DNA from: Mariniphaga anaerophila
Lineage (GTDB): Bacteria > Bacteroidota > Bacteroidia > Bacteroidales > Prolixibacteraceae
Assembly (NCBI RefSeq): GCF_900129025.1
Contig: NZ_FQUM01000002.1
Span: forward strand, 1 to 64,000
DNA: 64,000 nucleotides
Direction of reading: 5' to 3'
Under the pieces are notes generated by a model. That model was not told where the DNA came from, searched no databases, and saw only the letters and a list, made by a program, of their open reading frames with translations. The translations under genes and the position numbers were made by a program. Below, piece after piece: positions 39,552 through 48,684 of this stretch; position 1 is the stretch's first letter; each line of letters opens with the position of its first letter.

Positions 39552-40988
39552 ATGAAACGTATTTTTTTATTTTTTCAAATCCTTGCCTTTAGCTTGGTTT
39601 GCAGTAGCTGTGAGAAGCAAATAAGTGAACCTGATATTCCTGACGAAATTCCAGAAGAGGTTGTTGTTCCGAAGGAATCTCCGAAAGTCATCGTTTCTTC
39701 AGAAGAAAAGCAACAGATTAAATTGGGTATTGATGCTGAACGTTTATGGTATTGGCGTAGTAATATTAAAGAAGAGTTGGCTCAATTGGCTGTAAAAGAA
39801 CTCCATGCTGAATATATACGAGTGGCTATCTCATGTGCGTATGAGCCAGAAGAAGGGGTTTATAATGAGAATGCCTATGAGCAGGAACTAGAAATGATGA
39901 ATGCCATGAAAACAGCAAATCCCGACATAAATTTTTTCGCCAGTCCAAGGCCGTTGGACGAAGCTTATAGTAAAAGCGAAAAGGAGGAGGTTTGGGGACA
40001 TGAAAAAAATGTGCCTTGGTCGCCCTACCCGGCTTGGATACAGGAATGGTATTCGGATGGAACTAAAAAAGTTGATGGCATAGATGTGCCTCGCTGGAAA
40101 AAAGGGAATTTTCATGTGGATAAGCTGGTGCAATATTATGCCAATTATCTCAATCTAATGAAGGAGAAAGGTTTCGATATTACATATCTTGATGCATCAA
40201 ACGAACAGACAATTATTACTCCGAGCTATTGTAAATACCTTAGAGATAGCCTCCCGGTGAAGTTAGCTCCCGGGGTTAATATGCCTTTGCTCATCGCTCC
40301 TTCAACTTGGAATGTGCAGGGCGGAATAAACTGGTTAGACAGCATTAATACTGTATCGGGTGAGCAAAATGGGTTTGATATTGCCTCCGTCCACAATACT
40401 GGTAGTGGGGGAGTTTTAGAGGAGTTTACCCGTGCTGCAAACAGCTGGGGAAAAGCTGCATGGAATACCGAACTGCATGGGTGGATAGGGGTAGAGTTAC
40501 AGGATGAAATATTAAATTCCGCAATTTTTTGGGAGCATATACGAGCCGGTTTCTCAGGAATAGACACATGGTTATTTTTTGGTCCGGACGGGGGAAAGGG
40601 GCACACAATGATCTGGTCTCATTGGAATAATCGTTCGATCACAAAGAGTGGAAAGTATGAAATTTTTAAGCAAGTGGTAAATAATGCCAATGGAGGTAAG
40701 TATGTCGAGGTAAGCATGCCTTCCAAAAATGCAATTACCGCAGCATTTATTAAAGAAAATACTTTGTCTTTGTGGATATTGAATAAAAGTTCAAAAAAAC
40801 TTGATGATGTTGTTTTCGAGCTGGCGAATCGGGACATCTCTGGCAAAATAATTGACGTTGTTAAGTGGCAAAAGGATTTGCCGCGTTCGGGTGCCGAAAG
40901 TAAGTTTGCGGCCAAGGAGCAGAGTCATTTTAGTTATGATATTGATGGGCAATCACTCTATTTTTTCAAGATAATGCTTAATAATTAA
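39552..40988 (+). CDS. Lipoprotein glycoside hydrolase candidate, clan GH-A (GH30-like)
   Basis: A 478-residue lipoprotein from ATG 39552 (lipobox LVCSSCEKQ); the in-frame start at 39516 would add 12 polar residues. After an acidic/Pro linker, a TIM-barrel-like domain shows LDASNEQ with E218 as probable acid/base and WNTELHGW with E307 as probable nucleophile. The 89-residue spacing suits strands 4 and 7 of clan GH-A. A C-terminal beta domain (about 375-478) recalls GH30 architecture. Substrate is unknown; GH30 includes endo-beta-1,6-galactanases, glucanases and xylanases. As a surface-anchored enzyme it may make the first cut in the polymer. Confidence 0.62.
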   Translation: MKRIFLFFQILAFSLVCSSCEKQISEPDIPDEIPEEVVVPKESPKVIVSSEEKQQIKLGIDAERLWYWRSNIKEELAQLAVKELHAEYIRVAISCAYEPEEGVYNENAYEQELEMMNAMKTANPDINFFASPRPLDEAYSKSEKEEVWGHEKNVPWSPYPAWIQEWYSDGTKKVDGIDVPRWKKGNFHVDKLVQYYANYLNLMKEKGFDITYLDASNEQTIITPSYCKYLRDSLPVKLAPGVNMPLLIAPSTWNVQGGINWLDSINTVSGEQNGFDIASVHNTGSGGVLEEFTRAANSWGKAAWNTELHGWIGVELQDEILNSAIFWEHIRAGFSGIDTWLFFGPDGGKGHTMIWSHWNNRSITKSGKYEIFKQVVNNANGGKYVEVSMPSKNAITAAFIKENTLSLWILNKSSKKLDDVVFELANRDISGKIIDVVKWQKDLPRSGAESKFAAKEQSHFSYDIDGQSLYFFKIMLNN

Positions 40989-41071
40989 GAAGGTTTTTGG
41001 GCTTTATTAAATATTTAGTTTGTTAATAGAAGGATACGAATATCTCGGAAAAAGAGAATAACAAATAGAAA

Positions 41072-41959
41072 ATGAATATTAAAAGAGCTTTTATATCCAT
41101 TATCATTCCAGTTTTCGTTTTTATTTTTAGTTGCTCGGGTCAAAATTATACTCCGGTTGAGCGTAATGTGCCGAGTGGAGTTGTAGTGGAGAAAGATATT
41201 AATTACGTGAGTTACAATAACCGACAGTTGTTCCTTGATATATATCGACCAAGTAATGTTGGAAATGAAAAGCTTCCGGTTTTGATCGTTGTCAGGGGCG
41301 GCGGCTGGGCGAGGGGAGATAAGGAGGGGTTTGGTCACATGGCTGCTGCCTTGGCTCAGAGAGGATTTGCATCAATTTGTATTGAGTATAGAACATCTAC
41401 TGAAGCGCTGTTCCCTGCTGCGTTAATGGATCTCAAATCAGCTGTTCAGTGGATTGAGAGTAATTCCGATAAATATGGATTTGATCCTTATTCAATCGGA
41501 GCAGTTGGAGGGTCTGCGGGAGCTCATCTAGCGGCGTTACTAGGAGTTACAAGTAAAATTAATTCGCTGAATCCTTCGGCCCGGGATGAAGGTTTTGCTA
41601 TTCAGGCAGTTGTCGGATTAGCTCCACTCATGGATTTTACAAAACTATCTGATAATAAAGGGATAGTCAAATGGCTGGGAAAACCTTTGGTTGTAGATTA
41701 CGAATTGTGGAAGTCAGCATCTCCCATCTCGTATGTTGATAAAGATACTCCCCCGATGTTATTAATACACAGCTCCAGCGATCCTGTGGTGCATTACGAG
41801 CAGTCAATATTGGCTATTGACAAACTTGCAAAAATGGACATTTATACAGAACTGGTTTTGATCCCTAATGCACCTCACGCTTTTTGGAATTATGAAGAAT
41901 GGTTTGAATATACAATGGACAAAACTGCTTCTTTCTTCAGGGCTAAATTGATTGAATAG
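41072..41959 (+). CDS. Alpha/beta-hydrolase esterase (BD-FAE-like)
   Basis: A 295-residue exported or lipid-anchored protein (FIFSCSGQN). It has the esterase oxyanion segment VVRGGGWARGDK, the nucleophile elbow VGGSAGAHLAALLG with S148, and the acid and His regions LIHSSSDPVVHYEQS and IPNAPHAFWNYEEW. This fits the bifunctional feruloyl/acetyl-xylan-esterase-like (BD-FAE) subgroup. It probably removes acetyl or other acyl groups from the glycan handled by the preceding enzymes. It is the last intact gene of region 2. Confidence 0.85.
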   Translation: MNIKRAFISIIIPVFVFIFSCSGQNYTPVERNVPSGVVVEKDINYVSYNNRQLFLDIYRPSNVGNEKLPVLIVVRGGGWARGDKEGFGHMAAALAQRGFASICIEYRTSTEALFPAALMDLKSAVQWIESNSDKYGFDPYSIGAVGGSAGAHLAALLGVTSKINSLNPSARDEGFAIQAVVGLAPLMDFTKLSDNKGIVKWLGKPLVVDYELWKSASPISYVDKDTPPMLLIHSSSDPVVHYEQSILAIDKLAKMDIYTELVLIPNAPHAFWNYEEWFEYTMDKTASFFRAKLIE

Positions 41960-41986
41960 TTAGTAGAAATTATTTTTAGACTGAGT

Positions 41987-42088
41987 AAATGGAAATATTG
42001 GTCGCTTCCGGTATTCTATTTTTTCGTCCTTAGCTGTGAAGCAAAAGTTTTCGGACAACCACTCTTAGGTAAAAGGTTATTTCAATAG
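41987..42088 (+). pseudogene. Possible signal-peptide remnant of a lost gene
   Basis: One frame reads KWKYWSLPVFYFFVLSCEA followed by KVFGQ and a stop at 42086-42088: a basic n-region, hydrophobic core and FGQ cleavage-like site without an ATG. It looks like the start of an exported protein that has lost its body. It may belong with the C-terminal T9SS fragment 125 bp downstream. Short and uncertain. Confidence 0.3.
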
Positions 42089-42196
42089 AAGATTGGTCTG
42101 TGTAAGAAAATAATTAGAAGGTATGCGCGCCCTTAAAATAAGAAGGAATTTAGGAGGATCTGCCCTGAACGTTTTTTTTGCAATTTGAAGTTCAAA

Positions 42197-42226
42197 GCCA
42201 CGTCTTTTAGGCGTGGCCTTTATTTT
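42197..42226 (+). terminator. Terminator at the end of region 2
   Basis: GCCACGTC (42197-42204) pairs with GGCGTGGC (42210-42217, one G-T wobble) across a TTTTA loop and is followed by CTTTATTTTT. It would end transcription of the sulfatase/glycosidase/esterase genes. Confidence 0.7.
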
Positions 42227-42638
42227 TAGATTCAAAAAAACCAAACAAGATCCCGACTTATTAAAAAAAATAAATCGGTCAGCGTTTCAGATTGATCCTT
42301 GGTCTATTAATGGGTTTTTGATGCGGGAGTATGATGAGTCTGTTCTGTCTCTTTGGGAGCAGTATCAGGCGTCTTTGCAAACAGTGGGGGTAAACAATGC
42401 CAATAGAAATAGGCTGAACGTGTTTCTTCAAAATGGCGGAAATGACCTGGCTTTGATTGACCTGCCGGTTGGTGCGAATCATGTTTCAATTTCTAATATA
42501 ACCGGGTGTGTTCTATTTAACGCTGAGATAATAAATCAGAAAACGGCATTAGTAAATGTGGAATATTTGCTCCCCGGTATTTATGTGCTTTTTCTGGAAA
42601 ATAAAGGACTGATCAATCGCATAAAATTTGTCAAATAA
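42213..42638 (+). pseudogene. C-terminal fragment of a T9SS cargo protein
   Basis: An open frame of about 140 codons whose nominal start lies inside a terminator hairpin, so it lacks a plausible start or signal peptide. Its end has the features of a type IX sorting domain: LNVFLQNGGNDLALIDLP, then VSISNITGCVLFNAEI, YLLPGIYVLFLENKG and the basic end IKFVK. An internal ATG at 42321 would give a roughly 105-residue product without export signal. Best read as the surviving tail of a deleted secreted protein. Confidence 0.6.
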
Positions 42639-42829
42639 TTAGAAAATAAAGGAGATAATGTAATTGCTATTTCCCTTTAGTTTTAGTGTGTTTTAGAAAA
42701 CTATTTAGTATTCCAGAAAAATACCATCACAAAAAGACAAAAAACTATTAAATCGTTTAATGGTTTTTGTTTACTATTGTGTGCTGAATTGTTATTCATA
42801 AACACATATAAATATATCGCAAATTAGTT

Positions 42830-45800
42830 ATGACAACAAAACACATTTTATTTTTTGTGTTGGGAATGCTTATGTCCGGAATATTGTTCGGTCAGATTCA
42901 GTTTTGGTCTGATGACTTTGAGGCCCCTGGATCTCCATCTTCCGGAGTAAGAACCCCCTCGAACAATATAGGTTTAGGTGACCCTTCTTCCATGTATTTC
43001 AAAAGAACAACCAATAGCGAAATCAACTTATCTTTTGATTTCTACACGGGTCAGAGTGGCTCGTATTTTTGGGCCGGAGAAAATCATGGAGGACTTTTTG
43101 GGGCTGGTAACGAAGAACAGAACATTGTCTTTTCCAGCATTGACATCAGTGGAAAAACAGGACTGACTTTCAAAGGTCTCTTCGCGGCGAATAATCAGGG
43201 GGCAGCGTTCGAAAATCAATTACTTGGGCACTCTCATAGTGATTACATCATTGTCGAATATAGTATTGATGGTGGTGCGTACCAATCTTTTCTTCGCTTT
43301 TTTTCCAACAACAATACCTCAAGTGGAGTCGATAACAAAACGCTTGCAGAAGATACAAATGGCGATGGTATAGGAGACGGAGCATTGCTGACTAAGAATT
43401 TCACAACATTCACTAAAGCAATAGCAGGTACGGGTACAACGCTAACCTTAAGAGTACTTTGTTTTTCAAATGCGGGCAATGAGGAAATGGCTTTAGACAA
43501 TTTTCAACTACTTGCAGACGCTTGTGTTCCTCCTGTAGTAACAGCTAATCCTCAGGATCGGAGTATCTGTTACAATGGAAATACTACTTTCGAAATTAGT
43601 GCAACAGGTGCAACAGCCTACCAATGGCAGGTAGATGCAGGAGGCGGATTTGCAAATGTATCTGATGGAGGAACTTATTCAGGGGTAACTACTTCGACAT
43701 TAACAATTACAGGTGCATCGGTTGCAATGACCGGTTATAATTACCGTTGTGTAGCCATAAACGAAACTGCTGACTGCTCAGCAAATTCAAATGGAGCAAC
43801 TCTGTCCGTCTCTAATATTAATGTTTCAGGTTCAAAAAGTGATGCAACCTGTAATGGAGCAGCTAATGGAGCAGCAGGAGTAACACCGTCAGGAGGAGTA
43901 GCTCCGTATTCTTACAGCTGGTCACCATCCGGAGGAACAGGAAATACAGCAACTGGTCTTGCTGCCGGAACATACACCGTAACTGTAACTGATAATATTG
44001 GTTGTATAGCTACTCGTAGCTTTACAATCGAGCAACCAGCCGCTCTTACGGTAACAGCTGACGACCAGACCAACGTTTCGTGTAACGGTGGATCAGATGG
44101 CGCAGCTTCTGTATTGGTTTCAGGAGGAACAGCTGATTACACGTATGACTGGACTGGGACACCAACCGGTGACGGAACCGCTTCGGTGACAGGATTAAGT
44201 GCTGGAACATGGACCTGTACTGTCACTGATGCAAGTGGATGTACCGCTTCGATTGATGTTATTATCACTGAACCAGATGCGATTACGGTAACAGCTGACG
44301 ACCAGACCAATGTTTCGTGTAACGGAGGATCAGATGGCTCAGCTTCTGTATTGGTTTCAGGAGGGGAAGGCACATATACCTACGATTGGACAGGAACACC
44401 AGCCGGTGATGGAACTGCTTCTGTAACAGGATTGAGTGCTGGAATATGGACGTGTACAGTAACTGATGCCAATGGTTGTACTGCTTCTGTTGACTTCATT
44501 ATAACTGAGCCTGCCGCTCTTACGGTAACAGCTGACGACCAGACCAACGTTTCGTGTAACGGTGGATCAGATGGCTCAGCTTCTGTATTGGTTTCAGGAG
44601 GGGAAGGCACATATACATACGACTGGATTGGAACTCCAACCGGTGACGGAACTGCCTCTGTAACAGGATTGAGTGCAGGAACATGGACGTGTACAGTAAC
44701 TGATGCCAATGGTTGTACTGCTTCTGTTGACTTCACTATAACTGAGCCAGTCGCTCTTATGGTAACAGCTGACGACCAAACCAACGTTTCTTGTAACGGT
44801 GGATCAGATGGTGCAGCTTCTGTATTGGTTTCAGGAGGAACTGCTGATTATACATACGACTGGACTGGAACACCAACCGGTGACGGAACCGCTTCGGTGA
44901 CAGGATTAAGTGCTGGAACATGGACCTGTACCGTAACTGATGCCAACGGTTGTACGGCTTCAGTTGACTTTATAATTACTGAGCTGAGTGGTTTTTCAGT
45001 AACCGCTGACGACCAGACCAACGTTTTGTGTAACGGTGGATCAAATGGCGTTGCTTCGGTATCGGTTTCCGGTGGGGAAGGACCATTTACCTACGATTGG
45101 ACACCAGGTAATCCTGCAGGTGACGGAACTGCTTCAGTAACAGGATTAAGCGCTGGACTATGGACGTGTATGGTAACTGACATTAATGGATGTATAGCTA
45201 CTGTTGATATTAATATTACCGCGCCAACTGCATTGGTTCTTGTTGTTGATGAACAAACCAATGTCTCATGTAACGGAGGAGCAGATGGGGCTGCAAGTGT
45301 TTTTAATGCTACGGGCGGAGTTGGCGGATATCGTTATAATTGGACTCCCGGGACTCCGGAGGGAGATCGAACAAACTCGGCAACCGGCCTTGAGGCAGGT
45401 ACATGGACTTGTATCGTAACAGATGCCAATAATTGTAGTAGCACTGTAAGGTTTTATATTACAGAGCCAGATGCCATCACCTCTTACATTATGGAAACAG
45501 CGTGCGAAAGCTACACTTTGAATGGCGAAACGTACAATGCTACGGGAGTTTATACTCAGAATTTGACTGCAAGCAACGGGTGCGATAGTACGCTGGTAAT
45601 AGATTTAACGATTCTGAATAGTACAACATCAACCATTGTAGAAACAGCATGTGACAGTTATTCGTTGAATGGCGAAACTTATACAGAATCGGGTATATAC
45701 ACACAAACTGTTCCCAATGCCGTGTTGTGCGATTCGATAATCACCATCGACTTAACAATTAATAAAAGCTACTTTGAAAGTGAAACCGTAGAGGCATGTG

Positions 45801-46390
45801 ATTCTTACACGTGGTCCGACGGAAAAGTTTATACTTCTTCCGGTACATATATACAGAACTTGACAACCGAAAATGGTTGTGATTCGACACAGCAGCTTAT
45901 TCTGACTATTGCAGAAAAACCTGTTTCTACTGTGTCTTCTACCGACGGGATAACGCTTTTGGCAGAAGCCGACGCGGAAAGCTATCAATGGATTAATTGC
46001 GCAACAAACGAACCCATTGAAGGAGAAAACTCAAACATTTTTGTTGCAAACGAAAATGGCGAATACGCAGTAGTTGTTTCGAATAAGAGTGGTTGTGCAG
46101 ATACTTCAGAATGCTTTATCGTAACAACTGTGGGTATTAATGAAAATAAAATTGCAGAAACCCTGGTTCATTTATTTCCAAATCCGACAAAAGGATTGGT
46201 TACACTCGAATTAACCGAAATAAGCGAAAGCGACGTGTCTGTATTTAATATGCGGGGAAAACTTGTATTGTCTTTGCCTCGGGTTCAATCCGGATACGAA
46301 ATAGACCTTTCTTCTTTCGAGCCGGGTGTGTATTTTGTAAAAGGTACGCATAAACGAGGAACGTGGACAAAACAAATCGTAAAAATGTAA
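42830..46390 (+). CDS. Large T9SS-secreted adhesin with SprB-type repeats
   Basis: An 1186-residue protein. The signal peptide (MTTKHILFFVLGMLMSGILF) is followed by an N-terminal beta domain (about 25-230), an Ig-like domain (QWQVDAGGGFANVSDGG, about 240-330), one diverged SprB repeat, then six near-identical repeats of about 79 residues (about 408-882; VSCNGGSDGAASVLVSGG, GLSAGTWTCTVTDA). Three modules of the ACDSYTWSDGKVYTSSGTY kind (about 887-1030) and a T9SS type A sorting domain (LFPNPTKGLVTLEL ... VKM) close it. SprB repeats occur in mobile gliding adhesins and cell-surface adhesins. It has its own terminator and no SusCD partner. Confidence 0.88.
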   Translation: MTTKHILFFVLGMLMSGILFGQIQFWSDDFEAPGSPSSGVRTPSNNIGLGDPSSMYFKRTTNSEINLSFDFYTGQSGSYFWAGENHGGLFGAGNEEQNIVFSSIDISGKTGLTFKGLFAANNQGAAFENQLLGHSHSDYIIVEYSIDGGAYQSFLRFFSNNNTSSGVDNKTLAEDTNGDGIGDGALLTKNFTTFTKAIAGTGTTLTLRVLCFSNAGNEEMALDNFQLLADACVPPVVTANPQDRSICYNGNTTFEISATGATAYQWQVDAGGGFANVSDGGTYSGVTTSTLTITGASVAMTGYNYRCVAINETADCSANSNGATLSVSNINVSGSKSDATCNGAANGAAGVTPSGGVAPYSYSWSPSGGTGNTATGLAAGTYTVTVTDNIGCIATRSFTIEQPAALTVTADDQTNVSCNGGSDGAASVLVSGGTADYTYDWTGTPTGDGTASVTGLSAGTWTCTVTDASGCTASIDVIITEPDAITVTADDQTNVSCNGGSDGSASVLVSGGEGTYTYDWTGTPAGDGTASVTGLSAGIWTCTVTDANGCTASVDFIITEPAALTVTADDQTNVSCNGGSDGSASVLVSGGEGTYTYDWIGTPTGDGTASVTGLSAGTWTCTVTDANGCTASVDFTITEPVALMVTADDQTNVSCNGGSDGAASVLVSGGTADYTYDWTGTPTGDGTASVTGLSAGTWTCTVTDANGCTASVDFIITELSGFSVTADDQTNVLCNGGSNGVASVSVSGGEGPFTYDWTPGNPAGDGTASVTGLSAGLWTCMVTDINGCIATVDINITAPTALVLVVDEQTNVSCNGGADGAASVFNATGGVGGYRYNWTPGTPEGDRTNSATGLEAGTWTCIVTDANNCSSTVRFYITEPDAITSYIMETACESYTLNGETYNATGVYTQNLTASNGCDSTLVIDLTILNSTTSTIVETACDSYSLNGETYTESGIYTQTVPNAVLCDSIITIDLTINKSYFESETVEACDSYTWSDGKVYTSSGTYIQNLTTENGCDSTQQLILTIAEKPVSTVSSTDGITLLAEADAESYQWINCATNEPIEGENSNIFVANENGEYAVVVSNKSGCADTSECFIVTTVGINENKIAETLVHLFPNPTKGLVTLELTEISESDVSVFNMRGKLVLSLPRVQSGYEIDLSSFEPGVYFVKGTHKRGTWTKQIVKM
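44051..45475 (+). repeat. Six tandem 237-bp repeats within the adhesin gene
   Basis: Units begin at 44051, 44288, 44525, 44762, 44999 and 45239, each opening with GTAACAGCTGACGACCAGAC or a variant. The first five intervals are 237, 237, 237, 237 and 240 bp, keeping the frame (79 or 80 codons). Units 1-4 are nearly identical in DNA, units 5 and 6 more diverged. Such arrays expand or shrink by recombination and are prone to collapse in short-read assembly. Confidence 0.93.
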
Positions 46391-46873
46391 TACCTCGAAA
46401 TTTCAAAGGGGATGCTTTTCGCACTTTGAAGTGCTTTAAATAGTGTCCTTTTAAATAAGGAAGAAGCTGTCTGTTTTTCAGACAGCTTCTTTTTTTGTTG
46501 GGTTTAGACAAAGTTTTTTTTTGACTAAACAGATAGCTTTTGTTGCGAAAGAAGAGGCAGAATATTTTTTTGCTATATGAAATTCTTTCTTGAGCCGATA
46601 AAATTGATGGGAGCTGCTTCCAATACTTTTATGTAGTTGCTCATTCCTTTAGAAATAATGAGTTTTTTCGAATGTCAGGGTAAAAAGAGATGAACCTGAT
46701 TCGTTCCCAAAAAATTCTTTTTGCGATTTGTTTTTATTCTCCTCTACGAAAAGAAAATGCGTCCACAGGCTTGGCTGTTTTATCACAGGAACGATATAGA
46801 AGAAACTAACTTTTACTTTTGTGTAAAATTAATTTAATACTTTTGTTGTTTTAATATTAAATCAATATTTGAG
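46391..46873 (+). promoter_or_regulatory. 483-bp gap: terminator region and sigma-factor promoter
   Basis: Beyond the adhesin terminator, a weaker hairpin CTCATT/AATGAG (46640-46662) is followed by six T residues. TACTTTTG, matching TAnnTTTG, occurs at 46814-46821 and again at 46838-46845, shortly before the sigma-factor start; the second would place the transcription start about 20-25 bp before the TTG codon. No gene was seen. Confidence 0.4.
46461..46496 (+). terminator. Rho-independent terminator after the adhesin gene
   Basis: AAGAAGCTGTCTG (46461-46473) and CAGACAGCTTCTT (46479-46491) form a perfect 13-bp stem with a TTTTT loop, followed by T residues to 46496. It insulates the adhesin from the next operon. 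Confidence 0.92.
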
Positions 46874-47458
46874 TTGAATACAAATAAGTCAAATGCTGAG
46901 CTGGTAAAACTCCTCAAAAACGATGATATGTCGGCATTTGATATTATCTATAAAAAATATTCCAGAAGATTATACGGGTTCGTTTTTCGGTATACAAAAC
47001 AAGAGTCAGATACTGAAGAAATAGTTCAGGAGGTTTTTATTAAAGTCTGGAAGAGTCGCGACAAAATAAATATTTATTCATCCTTCGAATCTTTTTTGTT
47101 TACTGTAGCCCACAATGCAACGGTGAATCTGCTTAAAAAACGTGCAACAGAACAGAAATATGTGGAACATGTAAAATCTCTTCAGCACGTTGATGAAACC
47201 TACGAGCTTACCGATGAAATTCATTATAATGAATTAAAAGATAAGTTTCAGAGTCTGTTAAATGAGTTATCTCCTCGTCAGAGAGAGGTTTTTCAATTAA
47301 GCCGGGAAGAAGGGCTGACTCATAAAGAAATAGCAGAAAAATTAGATATTTCGGTATATACCGTAAAAAATCATCTGGTAACCACACTCTCTTTTTTTAG
47401 AAGAAATCTTGATAATGGATTAATAGTTAGTGGGTTATTTGTTAGTTTGTTCCTTTAG
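46874..47458 (+). CDS. ECF-type RNA polymerase sigma factor
   Basis: A 194-residue sigma-70 family protein of the Bacteroidota ECF group that pairs with FecR. Region 2 is at about 20-85 (FDIIYKKYSRRLYGFVFRYT, EEIVQEVFIKVWKSRDKI) and region 4 at about 128-180 (LSPRQREVFQLSREEGLTHK, EIAEKLDISVYTVKNHL). The frame has no ATG before the conserved region, so TTG 46874 is taken as start, in keeping with the two upstream TAnnTTTG elements. It should direct transcription of the SusCD genes when released from the FecR-like anti-sigma encoded next. Confidence 0.92.
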   Translation: MNTNKSNAELVKLLKNDDMSAFDIIYKKYSRRLYGFVFRYTKQESDTEEIVQEVFIKVWKSRDKINIYSSFESFLFTVAHNATVNLLKKRATEQKYVEHVKSLQHVDETYELTDEIHYNELKDKFQSLLNELSPRQREVFQLSREEGLTHKEIAEKLDISVYTVKNHLVTTLSFFRRNLDNGLIVSGLFVSLFL

Positions 47459-47591
47459 TAAAAAAAAGTCATTTTTTACTAGTCCTTCTTGTTATCCATG
47501 TTGTATTACTATTAGAATACGAACTTTATTTGATTGTGAAAATAGTTGTAGGTGGGCTAAATAATTCGAGAGCCCGTTGATAAAAAAAAGA

Positions 47592-48668
47592 ATGACAAAA
47601 GAATTACTGGAGAAATATTTGAATAACTGTTGTTCCCCGGAAGAGGTGGAGGAGGTCAACCGGTGGATGAAACAACAATCTTTTTTTGCTGACAGTAAAA
47701 AGCTGGGAAAGAGCGATTGGGCGAAGTTTGACGAAAAGGACAGTGTTGTTTCAGACGATAAACTGGATACGCTACTTGATAAAATCCATCACAAATTAAA
47801 TATTGAAGAGCCCCGTACTATTCATTTAAAAAGCAACAGGTTTATTAGCCTGATGTCGAGAGCTGCAGCTATTATTTTAATTCCGGTTCTGGCTTTTTTG
47901 TTTTATACAATTTCTGAAAATAAAAAGCTAACCCATCAAATAGCAACGGTATCAGTCGACTCTTTGGAAATAATTGCGCCGGTTGGTTCTCGAACGGTTG
48001 TTGAGTTAAACGATGGGTCGGTGGTTCATCTGAATTGTGGCAGCCGATTGAAATACCCGCAGAATTTTTGGGGACAGACACGTGGTGTGACTTTATCGGG
48101 AGAAGGTTATTTCGAGGTGGCACATAATCCTGATAAGCCTTTCGTAGTTACTGCAGGTCGTGTTGATATTAAAGCATTGGGAACAGTTTTTAACGTTAAT
48201 GCATATCCCGAAAATAATGATATTGCTACTACCCTGGTAGAAGGAAAAGTGTTGGTTGAAGAAATAATGAACAGCGGCCGTGTAGAAACAGTGTCAGAAA
48301 TGAAGCCGGGGCAGCATGTAAAATTCGATAAGACAACGGGAGAGATAAACTCAAGTTTGGTAAAGGTTGATAAATACATAGCGTGGAAAGATGGAAAACT
48401 GGTTTTCGAGAATGAACCCATAGACGGGGTTGCCCAACGGTTAAGCCGCATGTTTAATGTGGATATTCAGGTTGACGAAGGGGTAGAGAAATTCAATTAT
48501 ACCGTAACCTTTGTGGACGAGCCACTCTTTCAAATCCTTGAATTATTATCGGTGGCAACACCAATTAAGTACGAGGCATTGCCGCGCATCAAAAATCCTG
48601 ATGGAACTTTTTCAAAGCAGAAAATATTAATTGATAAAAAAAAGAATAATAATGTTTTAAAAGACTAA
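47592..48668 (+). CDS. FecR-family anti-sigma factor
   Basis: A 358-residue inner-membrane protein from ATG 47592; an in-frame TTG at 47577 is less likely. A short cytosolic helix domain (MTKELLEKYLNNCCSPEEVE) is followed by a membrane helix at about 97-114 (AAAIILIPVLAFLFYTI), the FecR domain (IAPVGSRTVVELNDGSVVHL, LSGEGYFEVAHNPDKPFVVT, TLVEGKVLVEE), and a C-terminal domain with YIAWKDGKLVFENEPI, typical of Bacteroidota FecR. It would hold the sigma factor until the STN domain of the SusC encoded downstream signals substrate. Confidence 0.94.
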   Translation: MTKELLEKYLNNCCSPEEVEEVNRWMKQQSFFADSKKLGKSDWAKFDEKDSVVSDDKLDTLLDKIHHKLNIEEPRTIHLKSNRFISLMSRAAAIILIPVLAFLFYTISENKKLTHQIATVSVDSLEIIAPVGSRTVVELNDGSVVHLNCGSRLKYPQNFWGQTRGVTLSGEGYFEVAHNPDKPFVVTAGRVDIKALGTVFNVNAYPENNDIATTLVEGKVLVEEIMNSGRVETVSEMKPGQHVKFDKTTGEINSSLVKVDKYIAWKDGKLVFENEPIDGVAQRLSRMFNVDIQVDEGVEKFNYTVTFVDEPLFQILELLSVATPIKYEALPRIKNPDGTFSKQKILIDKKKNNNVLKD

Positions 48669-48684
48669 TTACTAAAAAACAACA

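Noticed and set aside
41072-41338. Minus-strand frame over the esterase gene start
   Set aside because: The + strand has intact esterase motifs in the same interval, while the antisense product is low-complexity and motif-free.
42655-42829. ATTAAA-TCG-TTTAAT dyad before the adhesin as an operator
   Set aside because: Short and AT-rich in an AT-rich gap; no independent support.
44380-44784. Long antisense frames within the adhesin repeats (also 44137-44373)
   Set aside because: They repeat with the same 237-bp period because they mirror the SprB repeat codons; they are shadows, not genes.
44051-45475. Regular repeats as a possible CRISPR array
   Set aside because: The 237-bp units are coding, in frame and without unique short spacers.
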